Assembly (NCBI GenBank): GCA_011947345.1
Contig: JAAVTG010000602.1
Coordinates: 62,001 to 126,000, forward strand
From: Phytophthora quininea
Lineage: Eukaryota; Oomycota; Peronosporomycetes; Peronosporales; Peronosporaceae
Direction of reading: 5' to 3'
Length of the DNA: 64,000 nucleotides
Part shown: positions 1 through 9,942 of the stretch, one piece after another
Numbering within the stretch: the stretch's first letter is position 1
Layout: the number at the start of each line of letters is the position of its first letter
Notes under the pieces: generated by a model
What the model saw: the letters and a program-made list of their open reading frames with translations, nothing else
The model's database searches: none
What the model was told of the DNA's origin: nothing
Made by a program: the position numbers and the translations under genes

Positions 1-1488
1 ATGCCAAAGCCACCCAGTAGGACAAACAAACGGACTACACTCACTCAGAAAAAATACGATCATATGTGCGATATTCTACGGTGAAGTACCCAAGCGATCT
101 GACCGTGAACGTGCACCAAGTGACTAAGTGGGCTAGGCTTATGCCAGATTTGAAGTTCGTCAAGGAAATTCTTGATGCGTATCCATTGATAATGGATGAG
201 CCATATCTGAGAGGGAGGATATTGAATTGTGAGTGGAAGACTATCAAGCTTGCAGACTATCAATACAACTTTATCATACCTCACGATCTCGTGGGGTCAC
301 TTCAAGCAACTTTCACCGCACACCCAAACGATACAGTGCGTCTAAGCAAACAAGAAAAAAACAAGGCTGGGTACGTGAAATGGTAATCTCGATAGATCCC
401 AAGCTCCGGCCAATGTCCAGGTAAGCTCGTAGTTGAACTGCAATCACTGCCACGATCACTGCAACAATATGGTTGCCCTACGGCAAATATGGTTGCCATA
501 TGGTTGCAATTTCGTTTTCAACATTGACTAACCCGTATATGGAACAGGGACTTTGTTTACTCTATGGTAGGGTTTAGTACCGCAAAACGGAATGCTAAGA
601 ACTGGATTGAAGACATGAAGTGGCTAGAACAAGACTGGACAAAGGTGAAAGTGTCGTTTGTCGGCTTATTTGATCGCGAAGTTGGTACTTTTGGACAAAT
701 GGACCCAGACCTTGTACTATTGCGCCATCACGAACTGGCAAGCCAGATTGTTCCAAAGGTTCGAACAGCGTGCTTGCGTACCAGCTTCCGGCTCAACGCA
801 CACCTGATACCTGTCTATTATGAGCAAATGGTGGGGCATTTGTGCCGTCGAAAGTTCCCGAATGATTCAGTAATTTCGAGCTGTGTGGATTATATCGCAG
901 ACGAAGCCAAAAATTGCCTTACCATAAGCTCACTCGTCAGGGATATTGGATGGCCGACCAAAGCGCCTACTTGAAGCTTTTACGTCATCGATCACGTTAT
1001 TATGCCAGTGAATCTCAACCGAAACCACTGGGGATTATTATATTGAAGCTCAAGCACACTAACGATAGCGATTGTCGTGCGCATGCGTACCTTTATGAGC
1101 CACTAGTCGATGATCAGTATCACGACGAATTGGAGACACTATATGAGGGGACTTCATGAACTACATCATGATGTGGCATCAAACTTGTACAACAGGCAGG
1201 GGCTCTTTGAAATTCTCACATGAGTGGCTACTTACACCTCAGCAGCCCGACTGGAAAAGCTGTGGGGTATTTATCATTGCTCAAGCATATAGTATTCTTC
1301 ACGACAACGCGTTTCAGCATCAAGGCGTAACTGAGGAGGACATAGCCGTCATGCGACTCAGGATCATGTGGATCCTTACTGTTAAATCTAGAGAAATGAT
1401 CATAGACTCTGAGGAAGAGATTGAGGCTCGAGAAACTCACAAGAGACTGTGCGAAAGCTTGGCAGGAGGAAAGGAGGTTCCGTGGTAA
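1..1488 (+). pseudogene. Ulp1/C48-protease-type transposon gene remnant
   Basis: Four overlapping reading-frame pieces follow one another on the plus strand. A basic N-terminal piece starts at position 1 and runs in a different frame until about 70. Further pieces cover 66-386, 564-974, 914-1159 and 1156-1488. The last carries QQPDWKSCG (about 1230-1268), the Gln-Asp...Cys-Gly signature of Ulp1/SENP (C48) cysteine proteases. The expected catalytic His-Trp (NRNHWG, about 1014-1031) is visible but lies in another frame from the following block. The usual acid after it reads Glu (YEPL) instead of Asp. In oomycetes such proteases often ride on Mutator-like or similar DNA transposons, so this is probably a transposon passenger or transposase-associated gene. 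No terminal repeats are visible and the left end is cut by the window. Decay or uncorrected indels both fit the frame breaks. Confidence 0.6.
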
Positions 1489-1490
1489 TC

Positions 1491-1820
1491 TCATTGCAGT
1501 AGTACATTTATGCATGATTCCAACATAACCTCAAACGAGAAACCTTCGTTGCCTTCGTTTGCCTGCTGTCCGTGGTGCTGTAGAACTTGATTGACTGCCG
1601 CAGAGAGCTGGTACCCCTGCTGCTGCTGCTCTTCAATTAAATCTTCCAGCTCCTCTTGGGTCTGAGAAAGTTGCTTCAACGTCATGCGGATAGCATCGAT
1701 CTTTTCCTTCATCAACTCCAAGTCTCGGAGCCGAGCGTTTAACAGCTCGCGCGCAATAGCAGCCCTGTCCATCGGGGACGACATGGAGGCACGTCCAAGA
1801 AGATCCCGCACTGCGTCCAA
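1491..1820 (-). CDS. hypothetical coiled-coil protein fragment
   Basis: An open frame of about 110 codons has a strongly helical, Glu/Gln/Leu-rich middle (KQLSQTQEELEDLIEEQQQQ), which suggests a coiled coil. The frame stays open upstream to about 1930 without a clear ATG. It includes a GIRWTDYRVFLDAV stretch resembling the start of a Myb/SANT-like DNA-binding motif. Such SANT plus coiled-coil proteins are common in oomycete genomes, often near transposons. It ends three bases past the stop of the Ulp1-like remnant on the opposite strand, so the two may belong to the same element. I cannot assign a function. It may be a 3' exon or a relic. Confidence 0.35.
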   Translation of the reverse strand: MDAVRDLLGRASMSSPMDRAAIARELLNARLRDLELMKEKIDAIRMTLKQLSQTQEELEDLIEEQQQQGYQLSAAVNQVLQHHGQQANEGNEGFSFEVMLESCINVLLQ

Positions 1821-1937
1821 GAAAACCCTGTAGTCCGTCCAACGAATCCCTCCACACGACGCTCGCCTCGACGACTTGCGCTGGCAGATTCTGCTGTGAG
1901 GCCAAAATCGATAGCAAACTCCAAGCCGAATATTCTG

Positions 1938-2292
1938 GTTATGATTTCATGAAATTTGCTCTTGGTCGTTCCCGCTCCGTAATTAAAACATAAATTACCG
2001 CAGTGAGCAGAACCGTATCTTTTTAAGGTCGCTTTGCGGTCTTTAAGGTTGCTGAGTGGGTTGCTCTAATCAAATGGTTGCTATAATTTCCGTCGTCAAA
2101 TCGTATTATGGTTGCACCAACGCCATTCGGAAATCTCGCTCGAAAAGAAGAGCATCGCGAACCATGCATGTAAAAAAATGTTTTGAAGAAAGCAAAACAT
2201 ATTTGTGAGAAATGTATATCTACAAAAATGTACCCATATAATAAAGACAGTTGGCGACTTCTTCCCACATTTTTGACTTGGAAACGCTGGAA
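1938..2292. other. intergenic stretch upstream of the vWA gene
   Basis: AT-richer sequence with no supportable gene. It presumably holds the promoter and 5' leader of the plus-strand vWA gene that begins at 2293. I see no clear Inr/FPR match. Confidence 0.4.
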
Positions 2293-3587
2293 ATGGGCTG
2301 TGCTAGTAGCCGCGAGGCGCCGGTGCCGGTGGCGTACGCAGTGCCGCCACCGCCGTTGGTCAAACGCTCGAGCTTCCGGCCGATCCCCGATCGCTACGAG
2401 ACGCTCTGTACGCTTGGGTAGCTACTGGTTATTCGGAATAAGAATTTATATTGAAGTGTTGTTCTTTCTACAGCGGAAGTGCAGAGCGACTTGCGGTTCG
2501 CATTCTTTTCTACATACTGTAGTGAGTGATATAAAATATTTACAATAGTTTTTATGATCTACAGCAAAGCGGGCTTGGAGTCGTCGGACCTCGTTCTCGG
2601 GGTGCGTTCTACGGTGCCTCCATTTCGTATTTGGTTGCCGCTAACATTTATTGTTGTGCTCAGATTGACTTTACCAAGTCGAACCAGGCAAAGTGTAGCA
2701 GTTTTTTCATGATAAAATATTGTGCCAGTTCTCTCTGACAAGGATTCTTTACAGTGGACTGGCGAACGGAGTCTCAACGGCAGATGTCTTCACGAGATTG
2801 ATCCTTCCGGGGTGTTTCTGAATCCGTACCAGGTATGCAAGCCAAGCAATGCTTCTTTTGTTACAAAATTACTTGCTAAGCGTTGTTTTGCTGCTGTAGA
2901 GCGTCATTTCTGTCATCGGCCGGGTGCTGGAAGCTTTCGACGACGACAACATCATCCCGGCCTTTGGATTCGGTGACCTCACCACCAAGGGCAACAGCTG
3001 CTTCCCGTTCACGCAAGGTCGAGGCTGCCACGGGTTTGAAGAGGTTCTCCGTCGCTACAACGAGATCACTCCATCGTTGAAGCTTTCGGGGCCAACAAAC
3101 TTTGCGCCGGTGATCAAAGAGACCATCCGAGCAGTTCAACAGAACAGAGGCTATCACATCCTGGTGATCATTGCGGATGGCCAAGTCACGAACGAAGAAG
3201 ACACTCGTGCTGCTATTGTGGAGGCTTCCAACTGGCCGATCTGTAAGTAGCTGCTGAGGTGAGACGTCTTCGAGGCCAAGAACTAACTGTTTGCATCGCT
3301 GTAGCCATTATCATGGTCGGCGTTGGCGACGGGCCATGGGATATGATGGAAGAGTTCGACGACAAACTTCCATCTCGACGCTTTGACAATTTCCAATTCG
3401 TCGAGTACAACGCGGTGATGCAGCTGAACAAGAAGAACCCGGAAGCTGGGTTTGCCATCATGGCACTCATGGAGATCCCAGGTGAGTCCAAACGAGGAAA
3501 TCAACTATCAACCAGGCTATTGAGTTATTTCTTTTCAACATCACAGAGCAGTACAAGACAATCCGGGAGCTCGGACTGATCCAGTAG
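2293..3587 (+). CDS. RGLG/copine-type von Willebrand A domain protein
   Basis: Seven exons join in frame to a protein of 274 residues: 2293-2417, 2565-2601, 2664-2687, 2755-2832, 2900-3242, 3305-3481 and 3547-3587. The start MGCASS is an N-myristoylation/palmitoylation consensus, as in plant RGLG proteins. The body carries the copine/RGLG vWA core. That includes KAGLESSDLVLG, then IDFTKSN (the MIDAS-type DxTxS pattern), then PAFGFGD, GPTNFAPVI and ILVIIADGQVTNEE. Plant RGLGs add a C-terminal RING. Here the protein ends at IRELGLIQ with no RING and no copine C2 domains, so it is a stand-alone copine-domain protein, probably membrane-tethered and metal-binding. All junctions are consistent without frameshift. 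Intron 3 must use a GC donor (2688). An E3-ligase function should not be assumed. Confidence 0.85.
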
Positions 3588-3742
3588 CGTCTAACATCAA
3601 CACTTCCCGCTTTTTTCAGTTTATGGCGTGAATGCTCCAAAAGCTCTTATTTTGTTTCACAGAAAATGTACGTCACTTTTTATTGTATGAATTACGAATT
3701 AGGTCGTCATGATCCCCACGATATTGCTACGTTGGTCACCGT

Positions 3743-4506
3743 TTAGTGCGTGTAGGGCTGGTGCTCGATGGTGCCGTTTGCGTAGAAGTAGATGATCTCC
3801 TCGCTGTCGCTGCCGTCGTTGCCCTCCTTGGTATTGGTGGTGGTGGTGGTGGCCGCCTGCTTCTTCTGCGCGCCTTCGTCGTTGTGCACGCGCAGCTTGA
3901 GCGTGGCCTGCTGCTCCAGCCGCCGCGACTGCTGGTCCGTGGTGCCGGTCACCGTGTTGGTCTCGAGCCCGAACTTGTCGATCCAGAACTGGATCTCGTG
4001 GTCGATGTTAGAGTTGTCAGTGGCGCCGCTGAAGATGGGGCGCATGTAGAGCGTGTCGGTGGTGACGGTGGCCTCGTCCTTGATGGTGGTGCGCACGCAG
4101 GTGCCCTGCTGCCAGAGCGAGAGGCTCATCTTGCCCCACTGGTGCTTGTCGCCGGGCGCGATGTTGACGTAGCCCTCCTGGATGAGGTTGTCGTTGATGC
4201 CTTGCGCGACGGCGATGCCGAAGCCCGACACGGCGCCGGTGACGGAGGCCACGGTGCCGACGGTGCCGGCTGCGGCGGCCGTGGCGGTGGCTAGCGCGCT
4301 GGTAGATACCCCAAACACCGACACGATGCCGTTGGCGGCGAGTGCAGAGGCGACGGGGCGGCCGCCCCGGCCGTGCCGATGACGGTGGCGGCGGCGCCGA
4401 TGACGGAGATGACGATGCCGGCGATCTTGAGCGCGGCCTCATCGGGTCCGATCTTGCAGGTCCAGGGGTCCTCGGTGTTGTTGACGATGGAGAGGTAGGA
4501 GCCCAT
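3743..4506 (-). CDS. oomycete hydrophobic A/G/V-rich protein, left copy (one frameshift)
   Basis: The gene starts at MGSYLSIVNNTEDPW (ATG at 4506). It runs through two long Ala/Gly/Val-rich hydrophobic segments, then a soluble C-terminal half with QWGKMSLSLWQQGTC and IQFWIDKFG, ending EHQPYTH at 3743. The first ~60 codons and the rest are offset by one base at a CCCC run near 4355-4365. Adding one C there would give a continuous frame of 255 codons. The hydrophobic pair may form a membrane hairpin. I do not recognise a named family and assign no function. The gene is divergent from its mirror copy at 7194-7956. The open frame continues 5' of this ATG to about 4836 as Pro/Ser/Arg-rich sequence that is more likely leader than protein. 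Confidence 0.6.
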
Positions 4507-5645
4507 GGCGGTGGTGACGGTGGTGGTGGTGACGGTGGTGGTGGTGACGGTGGTGGTGGTGAGGCGGTGCTCGAGCAGGCGAATTGAGGAATGAGCTGGG
4601 GCGGCTTGCACGTGCATGGGGGCGATGGTCGTCGACGGTGACGGTGGTGGAAGATGCAATCGAGAGCTCGGTTGCAGTGATTCTCCGCGTGCGTTCATAG
4701 CCCGGGAACCCACTGCGTCGGTTGCTGCTGATCGACCGTTTGGGTTCGATCTTGGTGGAGGAGGTGGCGGACGCCCGCCACTCGAACAGCTGAAAATCGT
4801 GCGCCGGCCCGATGGCGTCGCCGCCTTGGAGCTCAATTGACTTGGGGCCGGATTTTATTTAGTCAGTAGACGAGTCTCTGCTCGCAGGCGGAGGAAGTGA
4901 AATTGTCGCTCGGCGGATCCAGTTGGCAGGATTTGCTAGAGATGTTCGTGATCCACGCGGGTGCTGGTTGACGCGGTGAATTTGGTAGTCGTGTCCAGAA
5001 GCTCAGCAACATATCCTGTAGCTATGTGTGGATCGGACAAGGCGAGCTTGGCTGTGCAGCTACGGTTTGCATGGGAGGGAGAACTCTAGAACTCTTGCTG
5101 CGTGTTCGTGTCTTGGTTGCTGCGGCGGCAGGAGCGGCAAAGAGGAGAGCTCGCAATTCCGGTGAGTCTCGGGTGACTGTGTGCAAGGCGAAGTGAAGCG
5201 GTAATGCAGACGGTGCGAAGTGACCTGGCCGCCGTTTTCTGCTCGACGCCTCGGGGATTATCCGCGCGCCCTTCAACAAACTCTGTCAAACAAGCGCGGC
5301 TGTGTTTGGCTGTGCGCGGCGTTGGGTACTATTTAATACGACGTGATGATGACTGCAAGGGGAGAGCGCAAAGCGAGGCTCGCAGGTGTTAGCGCTGGCG
5401 GCGGGCGGACGATCAACCGATGGCGCAACACGAAACCAGCACGAGTGGGTAATGATTTGTGAAAGGCGTCGGCGTCGGCATCGCCGTCAGCTGAGCAGGG
5501 AGGGAGCGGCCGATTCGGTGACCGAGAAGAAGAACAGAGCAGCAGAAGAGCTCGGCCAACGTGGCGGCCTGATTTTCGGTCGAGGTGGGACGTGGTGAGC
5601 CTTCCATTTCTAGTTCGTGGAGGAGAGGGCGGGTTAACGTTTGCG
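4507..5645. other. upstream part of the left repeat arm, no clear gene
   Basis: It contains a low-complexity GGT/ACC tract just above the start codon and several antisense or Pro-rich open frames that mirror those in the right arm. I see no conserved domain. It likely contains the promoter and 5' leader of the copy at 3743-4506. Confidence 0.5.
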
Positions 5646-6060
5646 TAGCTAAGAGATTTTCTCTGGGATGGCAAGTTTTGGGATACAGTACTTGTCAATT
5701 AATCGTCTTCTGAGTCTTGGCGTATTGACGAGAACGCTCTGGGGCTATCTTCGCAATCAAGGCCTTTCGTCCTCCACCAGTGGCTAGCAGGGGCGTGAGA
5801 GGGATTCTTTTGTCAGGTGTCCGGCTTAAGCACAGTGTGGATGGAGCTATTTGGCCTGACCGGTGCCAGTGCGTTGGCTATTGAGTTTGCTAGGGCTCAC
5901 TGAGCAGAACGGCTCGGTTTCAAGGAGTGTTCGTGTGAATACGCCTGGATTGACGAGGCGAAGTGCACGATTAATGATCAGTGAAGTGTTTTTCAATGGA
6001 TCTGAACAGCATGAAACCACCGTCAATGTTCTTATCCTTGGCGTGTGTAAACCCAAACAG
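5646..6060. other. unique spacer of the inverted repeat
   Basis: 415 bases with no counterpart in either arm and no credible gene. Its presence separates the arms, so the structure is not a perfect hairpin. No transposon termini or target-site duplications are obvious at its edges. Confidence 0.6.
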
Positions 6061-7971
6061 GCAAACGTTAACCCGCCCTCTCCTCCACGAACTAGAAATG
6101 GAAGGCTCACCACGTCCCACCTCGACCGAAAATCAGGCCGCCACGTTGGCCGAGCTCTTCTGCTGCTCTGTTCTTCTTCTCGGTCACCGAATCGGCCGCT
6201 CCCTCCCTGCTCAGCTGACGGCGATGCCGACGCCGACGCCTTTCACAAATCATTACCCACTCGTGCTGGTTTCGTGTTGCGCCATCGGTTGATCGTCCGC
6301 CCGCCGCCAGCGCTAACACCTGCGAGCCTCGCTTTGCGCTCTCCCTTGCAGTCATCATCACGTCGTATTAAATAGTACCCAACGCCGCGCACAGCCAAAC
6401 ACAGCCGCGCTTGTTTGACAGAGTTTGTTGAAGGGCGCGCGGATAATCCCCGAGGCGTCGAGCAGAAAACGGCGGCCAGGTCACTTCGCACCGTCTGCAT
6501 TACCGCTTCACTTCGCCTTGCACACAGTCACCCGAGACTCACCGGAATTGCGAGCTCTCCTCTTTGCCGCTCCTGCCGCCGCAGCAACCAAGACACGAAC
6601 ACGCAGCAAGAGTTCTAGAGTTCTCCCTCCCATGCAAACCGTAGCTGCACAGCCAAGCTCGCCTTGTCCGATCCACACATAGCTACAGGATATGTTGCTG
6701 AGCTTCTGGACACGACTACCAAATTCACCGCGTCAACCAGCACCCGCGTGGATCACGAACATCTCTAGCAAATCCTGCCAACTGGATCCGCCGAGCGACA
6801 ATTTCACTTCCTCCGCCTGCGAGCAGAGACTCGTCTACTGACTAAATAAAATCCGGCCCCAAGTCAATTGAGCTCCAAGGCGGCGACGCCATCGGGCCGG
6901 CGCACGATTTTCAGCTGTTCGAGTGGCGGGCGTCCGCCACCTCCTCCACCAAGATCGAACCCAAACGGTCGATCAGCAGCAACCGACGCAGTGGGTTCCC
7001 GGGCTATGAACGCACGCGGAGAATCACTGCAACCGAGCTCTCGATTGCATCTTCCACCACCGTCACCGTCGACGACCATCGCCCCCATGCACGTGCAAGC
7101 CGCCCCAGCTCATTCCTCAATTCGCCTGCTCTCGAGCACCGCCTCACCACCACCACCGTCACCACCACCACCGTCACCACCGTCACCACCGCCATGGGCT
7201 CCTACCTCTCCATCGTCAACAACACCGAGGACCCCTGGACCTGCAAGATCGGACCCGATGAGGCCGCGCTCAAGATCGCCGGCATCGTCATCTCCGTCAT
7301 CGGCGCCGCCGCCACCGTCATCGGCACGGCCGGGGCGGCCGCCCCGTCGCCTCTGCACTCGCCGCCAACGGCATCGTGTCGGTGTTTGGGGTATCTACCA
7401 GCGCGCTAGCCACCGCCACGGCCGCCGCAGCCGGCACCGTCGGCACCGTGGCCTCCGTCACCGGCGCCGTGTCGGGCTTCGGCATCGCCGTCGCGCAAGG
7501 CATCAACGACAACCTCATCCAGGAGGGCTACGTCAACATCGCGCCCGGCGACAAGCACCAGTGGGGCAAGATGAGCCTCTCGCTCTGGCAGCAGGGCACC
7601 TGCGTGCGCACCACCATCAAGGACGAGGCCACCGTCACCACCGACACGCTCTACATGCGCCCCATCTTCAGCGGCGCCACTGACAACTCTAACATCGACC
7701 ACGAGATCCAGTTCTGGATCGACAAGTTCGGGCTCGAGACCAACACGGTGACCGGCACCACGGACCAGCAGTCGCGGCGGCTGGAGCAGCAGGCCACGCT
7801 CAAGCTGCGCGTGCACAACGACGAAGCGCGCAGAAGAAGCAGGCGGCCACCACCACCACCACCAATACCAAGGAGGGCAACGACGGCAGCGACAGCGAGG
7901 AGATCATCTACTTCTACGCAAACGGCACCATCGAGCACCAGCCCTACACGCACTAAACGGTGACCAACGTA
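6061..7971 (-). repeat. right arm of a 1.9 kb inverted repeat
   Basis: Reverse-complement partner of 3728-5645. The arm begins with gcaaacgttaac at 6061 and ends around 7971, shortly after the stop position of its gene. Beyond this point only weak similarity to the flank outside the left arm remains. The flanking genes (vWA on the left, membrane protein on the right) are different, which argues against a simple fold-back read artefact. Confidence 0.95.
7194..7956 (+). pseudogene. oomycete hydrophobic A/G/V-rich protein, right copy (two frameshifts)
   Basis: Mirror copy of the gene at 3743-4506, starting at the ATG at 7194 (MGSYLSIVNN). It shares the one-base loss in the CCCC run (near 7340) with the left copy. 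It has an additional one-base loss near 7825 (gaagcg where the left arm has gaaggcg). That sends the C-terminus into a Pro/Arg/Ser-rich frame, so the EHQPYTH end lies out of frame. Either this copy is decaying or the extra loss is an assembly error. The promoter sequence is nearly identical to that of the left copy. Confidence 0.6.
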
Positions 7972-8179
7972 ACAATACCATGCATAGGGGATAACGATCC
8001 CGTCCGTATTTTGAAATGACCACAGTTATTGTTTGGACGACTCCGTCCACGGAATTTATAGTAAACGCGAGCATCGAAATGACCGTCCACACCGGTTAGT
8101 TGCTATTTCGGAGAGGCTGATTCCAGTTCCAGATGTGCCGCCAATGCTCACGCCATGAGAGGAGCTTCCAACAGAATAT

Positions 8180-9848
8180 GTGCGCCGACGTTTGTCGGTC
8201 CATCTCCAACGGCCGCCTCCACCTCGTGTCGGTACAATCCAGAATGACACCGCCGTTGAAGCTCGCCACGCACACACGCGCGTGTTGAGGAACTCGACGC
8301 TTTACATCGCCGTGGGGTGGGTGTTTGGCTACTTCTTCACGATTGGCGAATTGTTTTCGGGCCGTCCACCAGGCGAACAATCCAGTGCTGCTTTCAGCGC
8401 TGCCAATATTTCTTGGTTCAACGGAGTTTCTCGATGTGTATGATCATCATCATGGCGGCAAAGCTTCAACGAGAGCAATTTCTCGAGTGTGCTTCAAACC
8501 AGGTCACGACTGCACCAACGGGATCTCGACGACTCACGATTCTGCAATGTATCTACAAGCTGATGCAACCAGTGGCTCCCCACCTCGTCTTCGCACTGTG
8601 TGCTTCGATTGGCGGAGACTTCCTCGTGTACGCCACGATTCCTGAGTCAGCGCACAAGTTCAAACCGATCCTGTATATTGCTTTCTTCTGGGGTTCCATG
8701 TCCTTGTGATGGCCGATATCTTCGCGCGACATATTTTCAAGACGGAAACAGTGCGCGGCGTGCTCGTGAGTACGCTCCGCTCGCAGAACGAAAAGCCCGG
8801 AGAGATACAGGAAGACACCAGGCAAACGGCCCAATCTTCGCGTCTGCAGCGTCGACAAAGAAGACGCCGACAGTTCTGGCTACCCTCACTCAGCCATTTT
8901 CTACGAGTGTACTACCAGAACCTACCCACAATGGTGTTTGCCCTGATTGCCATCGTGTACGTTCATGCTGTCAGTGAACTTCTTAAACCTTCCAATCAGT
9001 GGGAATTGCTTGCATTTGGCGTTTGTAGTATCGCGCTCAAATTGACCCTACAAGAGTTAGCAAAGCACATCATGATCGCGGTACGTCGCCCGGTATCAAG
9101 AAGGGTCATGGTAGCGCTGGTATCGACGCCAACGATTCTCGTCGACACGCAAGTTCGAATGTTGCTTCTTCGACAAAACAACATCAGTGTTTCTGTTGCC
9201 GGTACCGTGCTGCTAGCCGTCTTTGAAATCGTCGTGCGAGCTATCAAATCTGTGATTGTCCAGCGACAAACACGCCGCCCCAGCAGGAAAGGTGCTTCGC
9301 AACTACAATCCTCGCATGATAACGAGAAAACAGCAACTTTTAGATCGCTGCAAGTGGTGCCAGCGGCTGAACCAACATCCGCAAATCCAGCAAAAAGCGA
9401 TGGCACGAGAACGCTGTCACTCGTGTACTCACTCAACAGCACACCTGAAGAGCACAAGGCAGAAAGAAATGCAGAACAACGACGACGAAAGGTCCGCGTC
9501 CTTCATGCGGCGGAGATTTACGCGGACATGTACGCCGAGTACATCGCAATCGGCTGTTCGTATGCCATTCTGTTCTACTACCGGAACCACCCGCAGTATC
9601 AATTCACACTTCTTCTTTCTGAAGTACCCAGCCAACCAGGTGCAAGCACTTGGAGAGAAAGGCTGGTTTCGTTAGGAGCCCTTCAGCTGATTGTAGAGGT
9701 GGTCGTGGATTTCTTGGCCTGCGTGTTTGAAGCTGCTCATGGCGTCGAGTTCAAGAGCTTCAATCAGAACGACCCGTTCCTGATATTCTTCCTGGCAATG
9801 CTGACTTTCTCCAACGTCGCGATTTCTGCTGGCATGTATCAGCACTAG
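8180..9848 (+). pseudogene. multi-pass membrane protein, frame broken in at least two places
   Basis: Three consecutive frames give one continuous membrane protein if single bases are restored near 8440 and near 8693 (a GGGG run). The N-terminal piece has a hydrophobic helix (TLYIAVGWVFGYFFTIGELF). The middle has AAKLQREQFLECA and further helices around 8565-8700. The last 380 codons hold several more membrane segments (MVFALIAIVYVHAV, AGTVLLAVFEIVV, IFFLAMLTFSNVA) around a basic cytoplasmic loop at about 9260-9480. The true start is uncertain, because another break may lie near 8285. I recognise no named family; it looks like an oomycete-specific transporter-like or integral membrane family. 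It may be intact if the indels are sequencing errors. Confidence 0.55.
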
Positions 9849-9942
9849 CTGACACTATCCACAATGCCCCAACAAGAGGCTAGCTATAGTACTAGTGTCG
9901 TGGTTGTTTGTATGTCAACAATGAATCATTTTTCTTACACAT

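Larger units (their letters stand above)
3728..5645 (+). repeat. left arm of a 1.9 kb inverted repeat
   Basis: This arm is the reverse complement of 6061-7971 with only a handful of differences. There is one 6-bp difference in a GGT-rich tandem tract (about 4509-4560), a TC dinucleotide difference near 4570, and a few single-base indels in short homopolymers. The outer edge lies about 15 bp beyond the stop codon of the enclosed gene. The inner edge is the shared 12-mer gttaacgtttgc (5634-5645). Confidence 0.95.

Noticed and set aside
3746..4294. 182-codon plus-strand frame, opposite the arm gene
   Set aside because: Antisense shadow of a GC-rich gene. The real product is on the minus strand with sensible composition.
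6868..7683. 271-codon Pro/Ser/Arg-rich frame in the right arm
   Set aside because: It continues from upstream leader in a frame different from the conserved MGSY protein. The composition reflects GC bias and the ACC/CAC repeats.
3728..7971. Palindrome as a fold-back sequencing chimera
   Set aside because: The flanks differ on each side and a unique 415-bp spacer separates the arms, which a simple fold-back read would not produce. Still needs spanning reads.
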